64,000 bases of DNA, taken from the NCBI RefSeq assembly GCF_000260115.1, contig NZ_JH651379.1:1988501-2052500 (forward strand), given 5' to 3'. The stretch's first letter is position 1; every line of letters begins with the position of its first letter. The position numbers were made by a program, and so were the translations under genes. Under the pieces are notes generated by a model, which was not told where the DNA came from, searched no databases, and worked only from the letters and a program-made list of their open reading frames with translations. Of this stretch, positions 10,030 through 19,462 are shown piece after piece. The stretch comes from Galbibacter orientalis DSM 19592. Its GTDB lineage: Bacteria > Bacteroidota > Bacteroidia > Flavobacteriales > Flavobacteriaceae.

Positions 10030-10446
10030 ATGAAACTACTCTATAAAATATTAATATCTTTCATTGTTGTCCTTATAACTGGCTACAGTTTACTGTTTGC
10101 TAATAGTAATAAGGAAGAATGCGGTATTTCTATTATAAATGGTATTGAAAGCTCTACACATTCTGGAGTTGAACTTATTAAAAATGCACAATCTTTAAGT
10201 GCATATTCTTTTTCTAATTCAGAAAAAAAGAATCACAGATTAGAAATAATTGAAAGCGAAGTTGAGGAAGAGGTAACTTCTTATAAAAAACAAGTAGAGT
10301 TAAATAATTTTATTAATTCTACACTTTTCTCTTTAGCACTTATAGCTTTCTTTCCTTTTCCAAAAAAACATTTATTTCACTGTAAGAAATTATCTAACTC
10401 ATTATCTTACAGATTGTATATCATATTTCGAGTATTCCGAATTTGA
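10030..10446 (+). CDS. Small hypothetical membrane protein
   Basis: A 138-residue protein that I do not recognise. It starts with a hydrophobic helix (about 5-24, YKILISFIVVLITGYSLLFA), has a charged middle with an acidic ESEVEEEVTSYKKQVEL segment (about 77-93), and a second hydrophobic stretch (about 96-111) followed by a basic tail. That gives a two-pass or signal-plus-TM topology. It lies 165 bp before the RND efflux operon on the same strand and may be an accessory or simply a neighbour. Frame length and clean N-terminal helix support a real gene. Confidence 0.6.
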   Translation: MKLLYKILISFIVVLITGYSLLFANSNKEECGISIINGIESSTHSGVELIKNAQSLSAYSFSNSEKKNHRLEIIESEVEEEVTSYKKQVELNNFINSTLFSLALIAFFPFPKKHLFHCKKLSNSLSYRLYIIFRVFRI

Positions 10447-10611
10447 TTTTAAAGTATTAGAAGGGCAAGAGTCATTGTCTTTCACTTCCGTTTAGTTAAA
10501 ATTTAAACACAAAGTTATTAGCAACAATTAAGGTTGCTATAAGCATCTGCTGTGTTTTTCAAATTTTTAAATAATCTTAAATAATCCTTACGCTTTAAAA
10601 GCAAAATTGTT

Positions 10612-11697
10612 ATGAAGAATACGCTCATAGTGATGAGCTTGTTTGCCTTGTTAAGTCATACAAGTTGTTCATCAAAAAAAGAAAAAGAAAAGAAGGAAGA
10701 AGTTAAATTTGCAGTAACTACTCCTAAAGTTAAAGACACAATTATTACCGAAGATTATGTGTGTCAAATACAATCCATTAGACATATAGAATTAAGAGCC
10801 CAAGAACGTGGGTATTTACAAAAAATATATGTAGATGAAGGTCAGCATGTAAAAAAAGGCCAATTATTATTTCAGATAATGCCAAAATTATATGAGGCAG
10901 AATTTGAGAAAGCAAAGGCAGAAGCAAATTTTGCAGAAATAGAATACAATAACACTAAAAATTTGGCTGATAACGATATTGTTTCGCCAAACGAATTAGC
11001 AATGGCGAAAGCAAAATGGGAGAAGGCTAAAGCTGAGTTGGCGCTATCTAATGTTCATCTTCAGTTTACAGAAATTAGAGCCCCATACGACGGAATTATA
11101 GACCGTTTTCTTGTAAGAGAAGGAAGTTTAGTAGACGAAGGAGAATTACTTTCTAGCCTTTCCGATAATAGTGAAATGTGGGTATACTACAATGTACCAG
11201 AAGCAGAATACTTGAATTACACTACTAGTTTTAGTAAAGAAAATCCTATAGATGTTAATTTATTGATGGCAAATAATCAACTGTTTAAGCACCAAGGAGA
11301 AGTAAGTACTATTGAGGCTGAATTTAATAATGAAACAGGGAACATTCCATTTAGAGCAACATTTCCAAATCCTGAAGGATTGCTTAGACATGGAGAAACA
11401 GGAAGTATTATGATGGAAGTTCCATTTAAAGACGCTATGATAATTCCTCAAAAAGCAACCTTCGAAATTTTAAGTAAGAAGTTTGTTTTTGTAATTGATA
11501 AAGATAATAAAGTGAGACAAACAGAGGTAAGTGTAAAAGCCGAGTTACCACACTTGTTTATTATAGATAAAGGTCTTTCCGCAAACGATAAGATATTACT
11601 CGAAGGGATCCGAATGGTTAAAGATGGTGAAAAGATAGCGTATGAGCTTGAAAAACCAGATGCTGTTTTAGCAAACTTAGATATGTACGCAGAGTAA
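10612..11697 (+). CDS. RND efflux periplasmic adaptor (membrane fusion protein)
   Basis: A 361-residue lipoprotein with signal sequence and lipobox HTSC (Cys near residue 19). The lipoyl/barrel-sandwich half-motifs ERGYLQKIYVDEGQHVKKGQLLFQI (about 66-90) and APYDGIIDRFLVREGSLVDEGELL (about 159-182) flank a short alpha-helical hairpin, and beta-barrel and membrane-proximal domains follow. It bridges the inner-membrane pump and the outer-membrane channel. It is the first gene of a three-gene operon, 25 bp before the pump gene. The family is AcrA/MexA-like; substrates cannot be told from sequence. Confidence 0.93.
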   Translation: MKNTLIVMSLFALLSHTSCSSKKEKEKKEEVKFAVTTPKVKDTIITEDYVCQIQSIRHIELRAQERGYLQKIYVDEGQHVKKGQLLFQIMPKLYEAEFEKAKAEANFAEIEYNNTKNLADNDIVSPNELAMAKAKWEKAKAELALSNVHLQFTEIRAPYDGIIDRFLVREGSLVDEGELLSSLSDNSEMWVYYNVPEAEYLNYTTSFSKENPIDVNLLMANNQLFKHQGEVSTIEAEFNNETGNIPFRATFPNPEGLLRHGETGSIMMEVPFKDAMIIPQKATFEILSKKFVFVIDKDNKVRQTEVSVKAELPHLFIIDKGLSANDKILLEGIRMVKDGEKIAYELEKPDAVLANLDMYAE

Positions 11698-11722
11698 TTC
11701 AAACCCATAAAATTACAACAAA

Positions 11723-14700
11723 ATGTTTAGTAAATTTATAAAAAGACCCGTGTTGGCTATTGTCATATCGGTGGTCCTCGTTTTTACGGGATTACTGGCT
11801 ATGAAGCAATTGCCAATATCGCAATTTCCGCAAATTGCACCAACTACTGTTAATATCTTTATTGCATACCCAGGAGCAAGTGCAGATGTATTAGTAAATT
11901 CAACCTTAATTCCTTTAGAAACTTCTATAAATGGGGTACAAGGAATGCGTTATATAGCTTCAGATGCAACCAGTGCAGGAGAAGGAACTTTACGTATTAT
12001 TTTCGAACCAGGTACAGACCCTAATCAGGCTGTAGTAAGAGTAAAAACTAGGGTTGACCAAGTAATGCCCTTACTTCCAGAACTAGTACAAAGAGAAGGG
12101 GTGGTAATTACCCCTGTACAGCCGAGTATGCTTATGTATGTTAACTTGTTTAGTAAGAATGAGAATAACGATGAGAAATTTCTATACAACTATGCATACA
12201 CTAAAATAGTTCCAGAAATACAGCGTATAAAAGGAATTGCAAGTGCTAAAATTTTGGGAAGTCGTAAATATGCAATGAGAGTTTGGTTAAAGCCAGACCG
12301 TATGAGAGCTTATAAAGTTTCTGCTGAAGAAGTTTTAGAGGCTATGGACGAACAAAGTATTATAGCTAGGCCAGGACGATTAGGTAGAAGTTCGGGTAAA
12401 AAGGCACAAGCTTTAGAATATGTACTTACCTATCAAGGAAGGTACAATGAACCTGAAGATTATAAAAACATTATCATTAAAGCCAATGAAGATGGGGAGG
12501 TTTTAAAATTAAAAGATATAGCCGATGTTGAATTAGGAAGTGAGTTTTTTGATATTTACTCCAATTTAGATGGAGATCCAGCGGCGTCTATAGTTTTAAA
12601 GCAAACCTTTGGAAGTAATGGTAGTGATGTAATAAAATCTGTAAAAGATAAACTTAAAGAGTTGGAAGCAGATTTACCTCCAGGGGTAGATTATCAAATT
12701 GGATATGACGTATCAAATTTCTTAGATGCTTCTATTGAACAAGTAGTACATACCTTACGAGATGCTTTTATTCTGGTAGGAATTGTTGTGTTCTTGTTTT
12801 TAGGAGATTGGCGCTCCACGCTGATTCCGATTATTGCAGTACCTGTATCTTTAATAGGAACCTTCTTTGTTATGCAAATGTTTGGACTCTCTATTAATTT
12901 AATTACCCTCTTTGCATTGGTATTAGCTATTGGTATTGTGGTAGATAATGCTATTGTGGTGGTAGAGGGAGTCCATGTTAAAATTCATGAAGAGAACCTC
13001 ACGCCATACAAAGCCTCATATGCCGTATTAGAAGAAATGGGAGGAGCTATTGTTGCTATTACCCTTGTAATGGTTTCCGTATTTATTCCAATTTCCTTTA
13101 TGTCTGGACCAGTGGGAGTTTTCTACCGTCAATTCTCTATAACAATGGCGGCTGCCATTATTTTATCGGCGGTTGTAGCATTGACGTTAACCCCGGTTTT
13201 ATGTGCTATTTTATTAAAAAACAATCATGGTAAAAAGCGTAGATCTCCTGTAGATAAATTTATAGATTGGTTTAACTCTAAGTTTGATAAGCTTACAGGA
13301 AGGTATGTAAAACTACTTACATTAATAGTTAATCGTAGAGTAATAACTTTCGGACTTTTAACAGCTTTCTGTGTAGGGATATTCTTTACTAATCAGGTGT
13401 TGCCAGCAGGATTTATTCCGAATGAAGACCAAGGAATGATTTACGCTATTATTCAAACTCCTCCAGGAGCAACATTAGAGCGTACAAATGAAGTTGCAAA
13501 AAAACTGCAAAAGATTTGTGAAGAAACCGAAGGAGTAAAATCTGTTTCCTCATTGGCAGGTTATGAAATTATGACCGAAGGTAGGGGGTCTAACGCAGGT
13601 ACTTGCCTTATTAACTTAAAACCATGGGATGAGCGCCAACACAGTGTTCATGAAATCATGGAAGAGTTAGAAGAAGAAACCAAAGACCTTGGAGCTGTTA
13701 TTGAGTACTTCGAGCCACCTGCGGTACCTGGTTTTGGATCTTCAGGAGGTTTTGCAATGCGTTTACTCGATAAAACAAGTTCAACAGACTTTCATGAGTT
13801 CGAAAGCGTAAATAACGATTTTATGGATGCATTGAGAAAGCGACCAGAAATTACAGGTTTATTTACCTTCTTTGCTGCCAATTATCCACAATATGAGTTA
13901 GTAATTAATAATAAAGCTGCTATGCAAAAAGGAGTTTCTATTGGAAAAGCAATGGAAAACCTTAATATATTAATTGGGAGTACGTATGAACAAGGATTTA
14001 TTAAATACGGAAGATTTTTTAAAGTATATACACAGGCAGCTCCAGAATATAGAGGAATGCCATCCGATTTAGAAAAGCTGTATGTTAAAAATGAAGAAGG
14101 AGAGATGGTTCCTTATTCTGCTTTCATGAAAATGGAAAAGAAATTAGGACCTAATGAAATTACCAGATACAACTTATATAATTCTGCCGCAATTAGAGGA
14201 CTTCCAGCTAAAGGTTATACCAGTGGAGATGCTATTAAAGCTATCCGTGAAGTAGCCGAGCAAACGCTGCCAAGAGGGTATGATATTGGTTGGGAAGGTC
14301 TTTCTTATGATGAAGCTTCTAGAGGAAATGAATCTTTATACATTTTCGGAGTCGTATTAATATTTGTGTATTTAGTACTTGCTGCTCAATATGAAAGTTT
14401 CTTATTGCCATTGGCAGTTATTCTTTCTTTACCTGTAGGGGTTTTTGGATCTTTCTTATTATTAAAATTAACAGGATTAGCAAACGATGTGTATGCACAG
14501 ATTGGAGTTATTATGCTGGTTGGATTACTGGGTAAAAATGCCGTATTGATTGTAGAATTTGCAGTTCAAAAAAGGCGACAAGGATCTAGTATTATTGATG
14601 CTGCTATTGAAGGAGCAAAAGTTAGGTTTAGACCAATTTTAATGACCTCCTTTGCCTTTGTTGCTGGATTAATTCCTTTAGTAATTGCAACTGGGGCAGG

Positions 14701-14965
14701 GGCAATAGGAAACAGAACTATTGGGAGCTCTGCCATGGGAGGAATGCTTATAGGAACTATTCTAGGGGTATTAGTTATTCCAGGGTTGTACTTTGTTTTT
14801 GCTAAAATGTCCGACGGACGTGAGCTTATAAAGGATGAAAATACGGAGCCTGTTTCAGAAGAGTTTATGCGTACCGGAGAAGGGGAGAGAAAAACAGAAA
14901 TGAAACTTCGCAGAATTGATAAACTCATGAAAAAATTAATGAAAAAATCTGACGATGAACAATAA
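11723..14965 (+). CDS. RND multidrug efflux transporter (HAE1/AcrB-like)
   Basis: A 1080-residue inner-membrane pump of typical HAE1 length. The N-terminal motif MFSKFIKRPVLAIVISVVLVFTGLLA begins TM1. Two large periplasmic loops alternate with 12 predicted TM helices. TM4 contains LAIGIVVDNAIVVVEGV with the paired Asp of the proton relay, and the second half has the GKNAVLIVEFA motif. It exports hydrophobic or amphiphilic compounds using the proton gradient. The 3' end overlaps the outer-membrane gene by 11 bp, indicating a coupled operon. The C-terminus is extended and very basic (KLRRIDKLMKKLMKKSDDEQ). Confidence 0.96.
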   Translation: MFSKFIKRPVLAIVISVVLVFTGLLAMKQLPISQFPQIAPTTVNIFIAYPGASADVLVNSTLIPLETSINGVQGMRYIASDATSAGEGTLRIIFEPGTDPNQAVVRVKTRVDQVMPLLPELVQREGVVITPVQPSMLMYVNLFSKNENNDEKFLYNYAYTKIVPEIQRIKGIASAKILGSRKYAMRVWLKPDRMRAYKVSAEEVLEAMDEQSIIARPGRLGRSSGKKAQALEYVLTYQGRYNEPEDYKNIIIKANEDGEVLKLKDIADVELGSEFFDIYSNLDGDPAASIVLKQTFGSNGSDVIKSVKDKLKELEADLPPGVDYQIGYDVSNFLDASIEQVVHTLRDAFILVGIVVFLFLGDWRSTLIPIIAVPVSLIGTFFVMQMFGLSINLITLFALVLAIGIVVDNAIVVVEGVHVKIHEENLTPYKASYAVLEEMGGAIVAITLVMVSVFIPISFMSGPVGVFYRQFSITMAAAIILSAVVALTLTPVLCAILLKNNHGKKRRSPVDKFIDWFNSKFDKLTGRYVKLLTLIVNRRVITFGLLTAFCVGIFFTNQVLPAGFIPNEDQGMIYAIIQTPPGATLERTNEVAKKLQKICEETEGVKSVSSLAGYEIMTEGRGSNAGTCLINLKPWDERQHSVHEIMEELEEETKDLGAVIEYFEPPAVPGFGSSGGFAMRLLDKTSSTDFHEFESVNNDFMDALRKRPEITGLFTFFAANYPQYELVINNKAAMQKGVSIGKAMENLNILIGSTYEQGFIKYGRFFKVYTQAAPEYRGMPSDLEKLYVKNEEGEMVPYSAFMKMEKKLGPNEITRYNLYNSAAIRGLPAKGYTSGDAIKAIREVAEQTLPRGYDIGWEGLSYDEASRGNESLYIFGVVLIFVYLVLAAQYESFLLPLAVILSLPVGVFGSFLLLKLTGLANDVYAQIGVIMLVGLLGKNAVLIVEFAVQKRRQGSSIIDAAIEGAKVRFRPILMTSFAFVAGLIPLVIATGAGAIGNRTIGSSAMGGMLIGTILGVLVIPGLYFVFAKMSDGRELIKDENTEPVSEEFMRTGEGERKTEMKLRRIDKLMKKLMKKSDDEQ

Positions 14966-16406
14966 AAAGGGAATTATGTTACACTCTAAAAAAACGTATC
15001 TGGTTGGGATTATTGCTATAACAACCCTTTATTCTTGTGTTCCAACTATTAAAAGTATGGAAGCAGATAAGTCGGTTCCAGAGCAATTTAAGAATCAAAC
15101 TACAGACAGTTTGAATACCGCCCAAATTAAATGGAAGGAGTACTTTACCGACCCATATTTGGATAGCTTGATTGGAATTGCTTTGGAAAACAATCAGGAA
15201 TTAAATATTACGTTACAAGAAATCCAAATTGCTAAGAGTGAAGTGAGAGCCAAAAAAGGAGAGTATATGCCTTCAATTGGACTTGGAGCTGGAGCAGGGC
15301 TTGAAAAACGTGCGCGTTATACAAGTTTAGGAGCTAATGATGCCACTACAGATATTAAACCAGGAGAAGAAATGCCAGATCCGCTTCCAGATTTTATGCT
15401 GGGAGCGCATGCCTCTTGGGAAGTAGATATTTGGGGTAAACTACACGATGCTAAGAAAGCAGCAGTGAGCAGGTATTTATCTTCTGTGGAAGGGAAAAAT
15501 TTTGTGATTACTAATTTAATTGCTGAAATAGCTAACTCTTATTACGAATTATTAGCTCTTGATAATCAGCTTGAAATTGTAAAACAAAATGTAGCGATTC
15601 AATCTAATGCTTTAAGGATTGTAAAACTTCAGAAAGAGGCTGCTAAAGTTACAGAGTTAGCAGTTCGTAAATTTGAAGCAGAAGTGCTTCACACAAAGAG
15701 TTTACAATTTGATATTCAGCAGAAAATAACGGAAACGGAGAATAAAATTAATTTCTTAGCAGGAAGATATCCTCAGCATATAGAGAGAGATTCAAAATCG
15801 TTTACAGAATTATCTCCTAGTATGATTCATACTGGAGTTCCCGCACAATTGCTAGAAAATCGTCCAGATATTAGACAAGCAGAATTGGAATTAGCAGCTT
15901 CTAAATTGGATGTTAAAGTTGCCAAAAAAAGATTTTATCCTAGTCTAGATATTACAGCAGGGATTGGATATCAGGCTTTTGATACCAAATATCTTTTTAC
16001 TTCTCCAGAATCTCTATTGTATAATGTTGCAGGAGAGTTAACAGCGCCTTTAATTAATAGAAGTGCTATAAAAGCAACATATTACAGCGCAAACGCACAG
16101 CAAATACAAGCTGTTTATAATTATGAACAAACGGTTTTAAATGCGTATGTAGAAGTGGCAAATCAGCTAGCAAAAATAGATAATATTAAGCAAAGTTATG
16201 ACCTTAGATCTCAGGAGGTAGCTGCGCTTACCAGATCAATAGATATTTCTAATATTCTGTTTAAATCTGCCAGAGCAGATTATATGGAAGTGTTGTTAAC
16301 GCAACGCGATGCATTAGAGTCTAAGTTTGATCTTGTTGAAACAAAAATGGAACAAATGAGTGCGATGGTAGAAATGTATCGCGCACTTGGTGGCGGATGG
16401 AATTAG
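14955..16406 (+). CDS. Outer-membrane efflux lipoprotein (OprM/NodT-like)
   Basis: An outer membrane factor of about 483 residues with a lipobox LYSC, followed by two repeated TolC-like domains rich in coiled-coil helices. Recognisable motifs include WKEYFTDPYLDSLIGIALENNQEL, LGAHASWEVDIWGKL and LLENRPDIRQAELELAASKLDVKVAKKRFYPSLDI. It forms the exit duct of the tripartite pump. Two starts are possible. The ATG at 14955 overlaps the pump gene. The ATG at 14976, with AAAGGGA a few bases before it, gives an ideal 20-residue lipoprotein signal with Cys21. A strong terminator follows at 16575. Confidence 0.93.
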   Translation: MNNKKGIMLHSKKTYLVGIIAITTLYSCVPTIKSMEADKSVPEQFKNQTTDSLNTAQIKWKEYFTDPYLDSLIGIALENNQELNITLQEIQIAKSEVRAKKGEYMPSIGLGAGAGLEKRARYTSLGANDATTDIKPGEEMPDPLPDFMLGAHASWEVDIWGKLHDAKKAAVSRYLSSVEGKNFVITNLIAEIANSYYELLALDNQLEIVKQNVAIQSNALRIVKLQKEAAKVTELAVRKFEAEVLHTKSLQFDIQQKITETENKINFLAGRYPQHIERDSKSFTELSPSMIHTGVPAQLLENRPDIRQAELELAASKLDVKVAKKRFYPSLDITAGIGYQAFDTKYLFTSPESLLYNVAGELTAPLINRSAIKATYYSANAQQIQAVYNYEQTVLNAYVEVANQLAKIDNIKQSYDLRSQEVAALTRSIDISNILFKSARADYMEVLLTQRDALESKFDLVETKMEQMSAMVEMYRALGGGWN

Positions 16407-16574
16407 CATTCGTAATGATTAATTAATCCTGAATTTAGTGTTAGTAAGGTTCCCTCATTCTTACTTTAAAAATAGGATTAGTTTTTTTTGATTAGTGTTT
16501 GGTTGATGTCCATTTTGGATGCAACCAAAAGAACAGAATAGTGGTTAGAGATTAGTAAAACTATCTGTTTAAAG

Positions 16575-16609
16575 AAGCCTTCAGCATTTTTTTTGCTGAA
16601 GGCTTTTTG
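16575..16609 (+). terminator. Rho-independent terminator after the RND operon
   Basis: An 11-bp perfect stem AAGCCTTCAGC / GCTGAAGGCTT with a loop of T residues, followed by TTTTTG. It lies about 170 bp after the outer-membrane factor stop codon. The rest of 16407-16717 shows no gene. Confidence 0.9.
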
Positions 16610-16717
16610 TATGTTAAAAAGATGAAAAAGAGTGCTAAAGTTTTGATAAACCACCTGAATATTATTGTGTTACGGTTTTATGATGTGTAAATTTAAGTAA
16701 CCAAAAAGTTAGAAATT

Positions 16718-17041
16718 ATGAAAAAAGAAGCATTAATTTCCATATTATATAAATGTGTTGCCAAATGTTACCATTGTGCAGATGCTTGTTTGGAAGAACC
16801 AATGGATATGAGTAACTGTATTCGATTAAATAATGTATGTGCTACTACATGTAATGCTTTAGCAGAAGTATTATCAACCAATTTCAAGGAAACCTCAGGG
16901 TTGATTAATTTCTGCTTCTTTGTTTGTCAGCAATGTGAAAAGGAGTGCGAGCAACACACTAATAATCATTGTCAAGTTTGTGCACAGGCTTGTAAGGAAT
17001 GTGCTAATGCTTGTCAGGAATATCTACAAGAACACGATTAA
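16718..17041 (+). CDS. Four-helix bundle copper-binding protein (Csp/DUF326-like)
   Basis: A 107-residue protein with about 16 cysteines arranged as C-x3-C and C-x2-C along amphipathic helices (CVAKCYHCADAC, CATTC, CFFVCQQCEKEC, CQVCAQACKECANAC). This is the pattern of Csp copper storage proteins, in which Cys residues line the core of a four-helix bundle and bind many Cu(I) ions. There is no signal peptide, so it is probably cytosolic (Csp3-like). It stands alone between the efflux operon and a Rho-N protein. No copper-responsive regulator is visible nearby. Confidence 0.85.
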   Translation: MKKEALISILYKCVAKCYHCADACLEEPMDMSNCIRLNNVCATTCNALAEVLSTNFKETSGLINFCFFVCQQCEKECEQHTNNHCQVCAQACKECANACQEYLQEHD

Positions 17042-17179
17042 ATCCCTCATTGAGGGTTTTATTCCCCAGAGTCGAGTTTACCGAAGGGCTCTACGTCGAA
17101 ATGGATTAAATTATTTTCCTTTGAATAGCACGTAGGCTTGCCTTGAGGTAGTTGATTTAACTATTAAAATTTTAAGAAA

Positions 17180-17419
17180 ATGCCAAATCCAAGAATAAAA
17201 AATGAAGAGCAGTATGAGGCTTTACGAGATAAAGGTTATAGTAAAGAAAAATCTGCCCGAATAGCAAATACACCAGATTCAGGAAAAAAAGGAGGGAAAG
17301 CAAAACCTTATGAGCAATGGACAAAAGAGGAGTTGTATGAACAAGCCAAAAATGTTGGTATTTCTGGACGCTCTAAAATGAAGAAAAAAGAATTAATAAC
17401 AGCTTTACGGAATAACTAA
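17180..17419 (+). CDS. Small Rho-N (SAP-like) domain protein
   Basis: A 79-residue basic protein. The N-terminal half reads NEEQYEALRDKGYSKEKSARIANTPDSGKKGGKA, a pattern seen in small stress- or plasmid-associated bacterial proteins. The C-terminal half WTKEELYEQAKNVGISGRSKMKKKELITALRNN is a Rho termination factor N-terminal or SAP-like helix-extension-helix motif. Nucleic-acid binding is likely; the function is unknown. It has its own short spacer and lies just upstream of the pectin locus promoter. Confidence 0.8.
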   Translation: MPNPRIKNEEQYEALRDKGYSKEKSARIANTPDSGKKGGKAKPYEQWTKEELYEQAKNVGISGRSKMKKKELITALRNN

Positions 17420-17440
17420 ATAATTTATAATTCTTAACTT

Positions 17441-17456
17441 CAGGATAGTACAGGAT
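17441..17456 (+). promoter_or_regulatory. Putative pectin/rhamnose regulon operator upstream of PL11 gene
   Basis: CAGGATAGTACAGGAT contains two directly repeated CAGGAT hexamers with a 10-bp period; the GTACAGGAT core (17448-17456) ends 71 bp before the PL11 start. The same core occurs before four other transcription units of this locus (19383, 30816, 38491, 39690). Confidence 0.6.
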
Positions 17457-17527
17457 AAGAGGTTTCTTACAATGGCATACTTTTAAGAATCTAAATTACA
17501 AGTCTTAAAATCTTAAGAAAAGCCAAT

Positions 17528-19321
17528 ATGAAAGCCAACTACCTATGGATGCTGTTATTTACAATTGCAGGATTATTTAATACCAGTGCACAACATAAAA
17601 TGGAAGATTTAAACAGAGGGTTAGTCGCCATAAGAACAAATCCTAAGGAGGTATATGTGGCTTGGAGATTATTGGAAAGCGACTCTAAAAATGTTTCTTT
17701 TAATGTGTATCGAGATGGGGTTTTATTAAATAATCAACCTATAAAACAATCTACAAATTTCCTTGATGCTACTATTAAAAACGCTACTTACCAAATAAAA
17801 GCTGTTCTGGATAATAAAGAGGTCTTAGCTTCTGAGAAGGTAAAAGTATGGCAACAGAATTATTTAGAAATTCCATTACAAATTCCACAAGGAGGAACAA
17901 CCCCCGATGGGGTTTCTTATACTTACACTGCTAATGATGCAAGTGTGGGAGATTTAGATGGCGATGGTCAATATGAAGTTATTCTTAAATGGAATCCTAC
18001 TAACGCAAAAGATAATTCGCACGAGGGTTACACTGGGAATGTTTATATAGATGCATATACAATGACTGGAAAGTTAAAATGGCGTGTAGATTTAGGGATT
18101 AATATACGTGCTGGAGCGCATTATACGCAATTTATGGTATATGATTTGGATGGCGATGGAAAAGCAGAAATGGCTTGTAAAACAGCAGACGGAACTAAAG
18201 ATGGACTCGGAAATATCATCGGGGAAACAAATAAAGATTACAGAAATAAAGTAGGAAGGATAACACAAGGGTCAGAATATCTTACCGTTTTTGATGGAGA
18301 AACAGGAAAAGCTATATCAACCACAGATTATTTGCCTGCTAGAGGAGATTTAGAAGCTTGGGGAGATACTTATGGTAATAGGGTAGATCGTTTTTTAGGC
18401 GGGGTAGCATATTTAGATGGTCAACATCCTAGTTTGGTAATGTGTAGAGGTTATTATACACGAACTGTAATTGCAGCTTGGGATTTTAAAGATGGGCAAC
18501 TTCTTAAACGTTGGGTTTTTGATACAGATGATAAAGTAAATCAAGAGTATGCAGGACAAGGAAATCATAGTTTAAGTATTGCAGATGTAGATGAAGATGG
18601 GAAAGATGAAATTATTTATGGTTCGATGACGGTTGATAATGATGGAACAGGTCTTTATACAACTGGTTTAGGACATGGAGATGCATTACATGTGTCTGAT
18701 TTTGATCCAAACAGACCAGGGTTAGAAGTTTTTATGCCTCATGAAAATAAAAAAGATGGAGTTACTTTTAGAAGCGCTCGTACAGGAGAGATCATTTGGC
18801 AGCATAAAAAAAATATTGATGTAGGAAGAGGACTTGCAGCCGATATAGATTCTACTCATTTAGGAGCCGAGTTCTGGGCAATGGGAGATATGGGAGTGTA
18901 TAATGTTAAAGGAAAAGTAGTAGATTCAAAGATTCCATCTATAAATTTTGCTATTTGGTGGGATAACGATTTACAACGAGAACTCCTAGATGGAACAACC
19001 ATTTCTAAATATGGAATAGGAACTATTTTTACTGCTGAAAACTGTAGCTCCAATAATGGAACTAAGGCTACTCCAAGTCTCCAAGCAGATCTGTTTGGAG
19101 ATTGGAGAGAAGAGGTTATGTTTCGAACGTCAGATAATTCGGCTTTACGCATTTATATAAATTCTGATGTTTCTACTAGAAGATTAACCACGCTAATGCA
19201 CAACAGACAATACAGAATGGCTATTGTATGGCAAAATGTAGGTTATAACCAACCTCCATGGCCTTCTTTTTATTTAGGATATGGTATGGATTCTTTAGAT
19301 AAAACAACTATTAATAAATAA
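17528..19321 (+). CDS. Rhamnogalacturonan endolyase (PL11)
   Basis: A 597-residue secreted enzyme; the signal peptide ends around NTSAQ (residue 22). An N-terminal beta domain (MEDLNRGLVAIRTNPKEVYVAWRLL, about 27-51) leads into an eight-bladed propeller. The propeller has calcium-binding DLDGDGQYE (about 143-151) and DLDGDGKAEMACKTADGT (about 208-225) motifs, the hallmark of PL11. These lyases cut the rhamnose-galacturonate backbone of RG-I by beta-elimination, leaving unsaturated GalA at the new non-reducing end. Those products are substrates for the GH105 enzyme in the next unit. Full length for the family, with an operator-like site upstream. Confidence 0.93.
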   Translation: MKANYLWMLLFTIAGLFNTSAQHKMEDLNRGLVAIRTNPKEVYVAWRLLESDSKNVSFNVYRDGVLLNNQPIKQSTNFLDATIKNATYQIKAVLDNKEVLASEKVKVWQQNYLEIPLQIPQGGTTPDGVSYTYTANDASVGDLDGDGQYEVILKWNPTNAKDNSHEGYTGNVYIDAYTMTGKLKWRVDLGINIRAGAHYTQFMVYDLDGDGKAEMACKTADGTKDGLGNIIGETNKDYRNKVGRITQGSEYLTVFDGETGKAISTTDYLPARGDLEAWGDTYGNRVDRFLGGVAYLDGQHPSLVMCRGYYTRTVIAAWDFKDGQLLKRWVFDTDDKVNQEYAGQGNHSLSIADVDEDGKDEIIYGSMTVDNDGTGLYTTGLGHGDALHVSDFDPNRPGLEVFMPHENKKDGVTFRSARTGEIIWQHKKNIDVGRGLAADIDSTHLGAEFWAMGDMGVYNVKGKVVDSKIPSINFAIWWDNDLQRELLDGTTISKYGIGTIFTAENCSSNNGTKATPSLQADLFGDWREEVMFRTSDNSALRIYINSDVSTRRLTTLMHNRQYRMAIVWQNVGYNQPPWPSFYLGYGMDSLDKTTINK

Positions 19322-19382
19322 CAATAGCAAAAGTTGATACTTTATATAGAACAATATCCTGCTGTAAATGCTTAAAAATATG

Positions 19383-19401
19383 TTACAGGACAGAACAGGA
19401 T
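19383..19401 (+). promoter_or_regulatory. Putative pectin/rhamnose regulon operator upstream of GH105-PL22 unit
   Basis: TTACAGGACAGAACAGGAT holds two direct ACAGGA half-sites with an 11-bp period. It ends 61 bp before the GH105 start, matching position and sequence of the element at the other four promoters of the locus. Confidence 0.55.
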
Positions 19402-19462
19402 GTATTACCATAGCATAAGTTTTAATTTGTGTGAATTATTAATTAACTCACTAAACTAAATT